A stretch of 64,000 bases of DNA, taken from positions 124,001 to 188,000 of the forward strand of contig NZ_JACVPA010000002.1 of NCBI RefSeq assembly GCF_018882155.1, written 5' to 3'. The DNA is from Polynucleobacter nymphae. Lineage in GTDB: Bacteria; Pseudomonadota; Gammaproteobacteria; Burkholderiales; Burkholderiaceae. Position 1 is the first letter of the stretch, and every line of letters starts with the position of its first letter. The position numbers were made by a program, and so were the translations under genes. The notes beneath the pieces were generated by a model, which searched no databases, was not told the DNA's origin, and saw only the letters and a list, made by a program, of their open reading frames with translations. Below are positions 52,001 through 58,000 of this stretch, piece after piece.

Positions 52001-55000
52001 CTTTTGCGAATAACTATGTACTGCCAGCAAGCACTAGCAACGTATCTATCACCCCAGCGTTAATCACAGTATCTATCGCTACCCAAACCAAGGTATATGA
52101 CGCTACTAATACTGCTACTCTGAATTCTGGAAGTTATAACTTCAGCGGCTTTGCTGTTGGCCAAGGCGCTTCTATTAATCAAACGAGCGCAACGTTTAAC
52201 AGTGCTAATGTCGCTAATGCCACGACTGTCTCAACTACTTTAAGTAATGCTAACTATGTTGCTAGTGGCTTAACAAATCTATCAAACTATTCATTACCAC
52301 TATCGATTAGTGGTAATGGCTCAATTACAAGAGCAACTCTAACAATGACAGCCAACGCGGCTGCTAAGTTTGTAGGCCAGTCTGATCCAACGCTCACTTA
52401 CACCTTAACTGGCTTGAAGGGTGCTGACACTTCTAGCGTACTCGTCAATCCAGTAGTTAGTCGCCAAGCAGGCGAGACTGCCACCAGCGATGCGCCAAAT
52501 AATGGCGCTCTTTACACTATTAGCCCTAGTGCCACAGCAGCAAACTACACCATCGTGCCTATCACAGCAGGCTTTACTGTAGTGGCGCAAGGCCAATTAC
52601 TGCTTACTGTTAGCAATACTTCAGTAGTGTATGGAACATTAAAAGCTAGCAATCTAGGCACATCAGCTGCAGTATCAGCTTCCTATTGCACTATTGGTTC
52701 TGATTGCTCTGCGCCATACATTGTTAATTTGAATATTGCAGCAGGATCATCTGCTAATACTTGGACTGCGACTGACGCAAAATCTCCACAAGGTAAATAC
52801 ACCTTAAGCATTAACTTGCCAAGCTTGAGCAGTGCAGATAACAGTACTGGCGGATACCTGAATGTTGGCAGCTATACGCTGACCCCATCGTCTACTGTGA
52901 CAACCGTTGCTGGTTATGCAACTAACTATGTCACCAGCTATCCAGTATTGACGGTTGCAGGTACTACTTCGATTACCGCCTTGCTACTTAATATCAATAC
53001 CCCAAGTCCATCCAAGGTATATGACGCTAGCAATACTATTATTGGCAAAGTTTTGACTGCAAGTAACGCTATTGCAGGTGATCAGCTGGTGATGAGCGGC
53101 TCGGGTGCTTATGCAAGTATTAATGCAGGTACTGGTTTGGCTTACACCATTAATAGCGTTGCCATTTTTGGAGCTGATGCTGCTAACTATGCCTTCAGTG
53201 GCACTGTAGCTGGCACTAATGGGGTAATTACTCCAGCGCCATTAACTGTGAGCGGCATTAGCGCAAACAATAAGATATATGACGCTACTAATGCGGTTAC
53301 TTTCTCAGGCACACCAGCCTTGATTGGGGTGGTGCAGGGCGATACCGTTATAGCAACTGGTATACCAACAGCAATATTCTCTCAGTCCGATGTTGGCGAT
53401 AATTTACCGGTTAATTTTGGTAGCAACAGCTTGACGATTAGTAATACAAACTACTTTATCAGCAGATTGACCCTGAGCCAAACTGCCAATATCACTCGAG
53501 CACCCATTACGATCACTGCCGCGAAGTTATATGATGGCCTAGTTTCTTTAGTAGGAGCTGATCTCACTATTACTGGTGTCGCTGGTCAAACACTGGCTAT
53601 ATCCTCCGGCGGCGCTATTCTGACTAATGCCGATGTAGGAAGTGCTGCGCTGCAAAGTCTAAATAACCTGGTATTAGCAAATGGCACGGGATCAGCCTCT
53701 AACTACACCCTCAGTAGCCCAGTATTTGGTAATGTGATCATTACTCCAGCGCCATTGACAGTAACTGCAACAGCGGCTTCTATGGTTTATGGCTCGGCTG
53801 TACCAAATCTGGAATACACCTTCAGTGGTTTAGTGCCTAACGACAGCGCAGCAAACTTTAACGGTAGTCTTGCAACGACTGCTAGCAATACAGCTAATGT
53901 GGGCTCAAACTACCTCATTAGCCAAGGAACATTGAGCGCTGGTGGCAACTACACCATTGGAAGTTATGTTCCAGCGAATATTACGATTACTCCAGCGCCA
54001 TTAATCATTACTGCTAGTGCTGATAGCAAGGTGTATGGCAGCATGAGCACGAATGGTGGCGTCTCATATAGTGCTGGTGTAGCAGTCGGCTCTACCGGAT
54101 ATACCGTATCTGGATTAATTGCTGGCAATAATGACGCAGTGATTGCCGTGAGATTGGCTAGTGCTGGTTCTGCTGCTAACGCAGCAGTGAACAATGGCAG
54201 CCCTTATGTAATTTCAGCTAGCGGCGCTAGTGGTGGTGGATTGGCAAACTACACCATCACTTATGTCGACGGCGCATTAACAGTTACTCCAGCACCATTG
54301 ACAGTAACTGCAGTCGCAAAATCGATGGTCTACGGCGCAGCTGTACCAAATTTAACGTATACCTATACCGGTTTAGTGGCCAATGACACCACCACCACCT
54401 TTATTGGTGGCCTCACCACAAGCGCTACTAATATTTCTGGTGTGGGATCAAATTATTTGATCAGCCAAGGGACCTTAGCTGCCAGCGCTAACTACACGAT
54501 TACTAGCTACGTTTCAGCGAATATCACCATCACTCCAGCTCCTTTGGTTGTCACGGCAAACTCAGCTACTAAGGTCTACGGCTCAGGTCTACCAAGTTTG
54601 ACTTTTGCCTATACTGGTTTGGTAAGTGGTGATACTAGCGCTAGCTTTACTGGTAGCCTCACAACGACTGCGACTAGCAGCTCTAATGTGGGATCAAATT
54701 ACCCGATTAACCAAGGTAGCTTGTTAGCCGGCGGTAATTACGTTATTGCAACTTATATTCCTGGAAATCTGACAATTACCCCAGCGCCATTGGCAGTAAG
54801 TGCAACAGCGACATCTATGGTTTACGGCTCAGCTGTCCCTAATTTGAGTTACACCTATACTGGTTTAGTAAATGGCGATACTGTTGCTAGCTTTACGGGT
54901 GGCCTCGCAACGACTGCCACCAGTAACGCTAGCGTAGGTTCTAACTATTTAATTAGCCAAGCTAGCTTGCTTGCTAATACTAACTACACCATTACTAGCT

Positions 55001-58000
55001 ATATCCCAGCGAATGTCACAATTACCCCGGCACCATTAATCATCACTGCCGATAGCAAGTCGATTGTGTATGGTGATCGGGTATTACCAACGTTAACGTA
55101 CACCCAAACTGGCCTCATTGGCTCAGATCAAATTACCGGTAGCTTGGCTGCGCCTACAAACTTGAACCTCTTTAATGGTAACGATGGTTCTGCTAGCCCA
55201 GTGAGTACGAATTCTATTACCTACCCAATCGGTCAGGGCACTCTCAATGCCAGCACTAACTACGCAATTACTTATGTACCCGCCAATGTCAATGTGACAC
55301 CTAAGGCACTCATTATTTCTACTGCACCGATTGCATCGATTACCTATGGAACTTCACTGAATTTGAGTTCCGCGGCTGCACTGGCTGATGGTCTCATTAA
55401 TGGCGATTACGTTACTTCAGTCAGCGCTAAGTTCAGTAATAGCGGAAATATGTTCAGCACTATCGGTTCTGCAACACCTGCAGGTACTTATGCTGGATCG
55501 ATTCAAGTAGTTCCTGGCAGTGAGCTTGGCCTTGGTTTATCGAACTACAACCCAAGTTATAGAGCAGGGGATTTAACGATTGGTAAAGCCAATTTAACAG
55601 TCACTGTAGCCAGTGATGCCAAATTGGTTACAACATCAGATATACCCAATTATGGCGGCATCATCGCCAGCGGCTTTAAGAATGGTGAAACCATCGCCAA
55701 TCTTAATGGCACAGCAACCGTGATCAGAACAAATTCTACTGTTCAGGCTGCAGGCTCCTATCCAGGCGTGCTGACAGCAAGTGGCTTAGATTCAAATAAC
55801 TACAATATCAATTATGTTCCTGGAACTTATACGATTCTTCCTGCAAATACCTTGCTGGTGAAGTTAGGCAATACAAACACTAGCTATGGATCAGCCGTCT
55901 CATATAGTCCAGTGGCAAGCTACTTAACAGCAGATAACACAGTAATCAGTAGTAGCAATGGATCTGGATTAACTGTGGCTACTAACGGAAATGAAATTAC
56001 TGTTGCGGACAATGCGGGCGGTCAATATCAGTTCACTGCTACACCTATTGGTGGTCAAGTCAGTAGTTCTGGCAACCTCAATGCGGGCGCTTATCAATTG
56101 AGCGCAGGATCACCAAGTATTTCTGGTTCAAACTTCACTAGCGCCTTCGTAGTGGGCGCGGCAACAGTACAACCAAGAGCGCTGACAGTTGGCCAAGACT
56201 TTACCCTTGGCGCCGTGAGTAAGGTTTATGACGGCAACACTACTATTAATGCTGTTGGATCAGCGATTACTCCTACAGCAAACAGCAATATCGTTAATGG
56301 GGATGTTGTAAAAATTTCTGCTACTGGTAGCTACGGCTCTAAAAATGTTGCTACCAATATTCAATATACGATCGATATCAACTTAGGTGGATCTGATGGA
56401 AATAACTACTACATCGCTGGTGGTTCTGCAGTCACTTCCAATAATGGATTAATCACCCAACTGACAACACCAGTGGCCTGGGTTGGTCCAACATCTGGCG
56501 GAAACTGGTCTAACCCCAATAACTGGGCAGCAGGGGCAATTCCTGACTTTGCCAACGTGAAGTACGTCAACATTCCAACCGGAACGAGTGTTATTTATGA
56601 CAGTGGCTTAACTGCGCCAGTTGAAACGATTGCAACGAATAGTGGAAATATCACCTTTAACACTGGTACTGCATCTACTATTCCAATGGTGATTAATGGT
56701 AAGGGCACAATTACCGTAGCAGCAAACACTGCAGCTACCTTAATAGGAGATAACGCTTATACCGGCAATGCCATCATTGGCGCTAATGCAACCCTGATTG
56801 CTGGATCTAATACGGCCCTAGGCGCAGGAAATATCTTGGGCAATGGCGGATCGTTTGGCACTACAAATAGTGCAATCTTAAGCGCTGTTATGGCGACTGG
56901 TTCACTCAACTTAATTAGCAGTATCAGCACAAGTGGCACCCAATCTTATGGCAATCTCACATTGGATACTGGCTCGGTAACTCTCAGTTCGAATAATGCA
57001 GCCATATTATTCCTTGGCACAATCGATGCAAGATCTGCCAAAGCACAGTCCTTGGTAGTAAATGCAGGTAGCGGAGTAGTAACCATTGCCGATAGCATTG
57101 GATCAACAGCCCGCATTGGCTCCCTGGAAGTCACTGGTGGCTCAATCTATATCTTGGCTGATATTCTAACTGGTACTTTCCAAAAGTACCACGGCAATAT
57201 CTTTATTGGTGATGCAAGTTATCTCAATAAAACCTCTGCTATTGGTTTCTTATTTAATAGCCGTCGCTCTTACTTTGAATATCAGCGCGGTAGTTTGACT
57301 AGCACGATTGATTACCTCAATGCCAATCCTATTTTCATCAGGACCATGATTTCTGAAGATCCTCAGGTGGTTTTTGATGGCACAGTCAACGATACAGTTG
57401 CCAATACCCATACCTTATTAGTTGCCGCAATTGCGCCTACTAAAGCATCTGCTGCTGTGGATGCCCCAGTCATTTCCTTTAAACAGACAGTTGGTTTGGA
57501 TAAGCCTTTGTATAGCTTAAATAGTCAAACTGCGATCAGCCAATCTGATGTAGCAATTACCAGCACAGATCAGTATGTTGGCCAGATTGCCATTGTTGGT
57601 GGCGCCGCAACTTATGCAAGTCAGACCTATAGCGCTGCCTCAATGACTGCGAGTGCAGCAAGCACAGGCGGGAAAGTTCAGTTCTCGGTATATGATCCAG
57701 CCGCTAAAGTAAGCTTCATGCTGCCAACCCACACAAGCAATGGTGTTGAGCAATTGAATTTATATAACGGCAACTCGGCCACATTAGCAATTTATGGCTC
57801 TACCAATTACGCTGCATATGCCAATACGGGTTCTGCAGCTAATCAGTGGTCAGCTCCAACCATCGGAAATGCCTTGGGTTATGTGCCACCAACACCTCCT
57901 GCACCAGTTTCAGTTCTGCCAATTGAGCAGACTGTGAGTGCTGCTGTATTAAGAGAGATCTATCAGTACCATCTTGATCAAGTACAGAATGCTATGCCTA

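Noticed and set aside
31890..57134. Many antisense open frames of 60-190 codons inside the giant gene (for example 31890-32414 and 46555-47136).
   Set aside because: They are by-products of repetitive Thr/Ala/Asn/Gly-rich codons, have no ribosome-binding sites, and some occur twice only because the sense repeats are duplicated.
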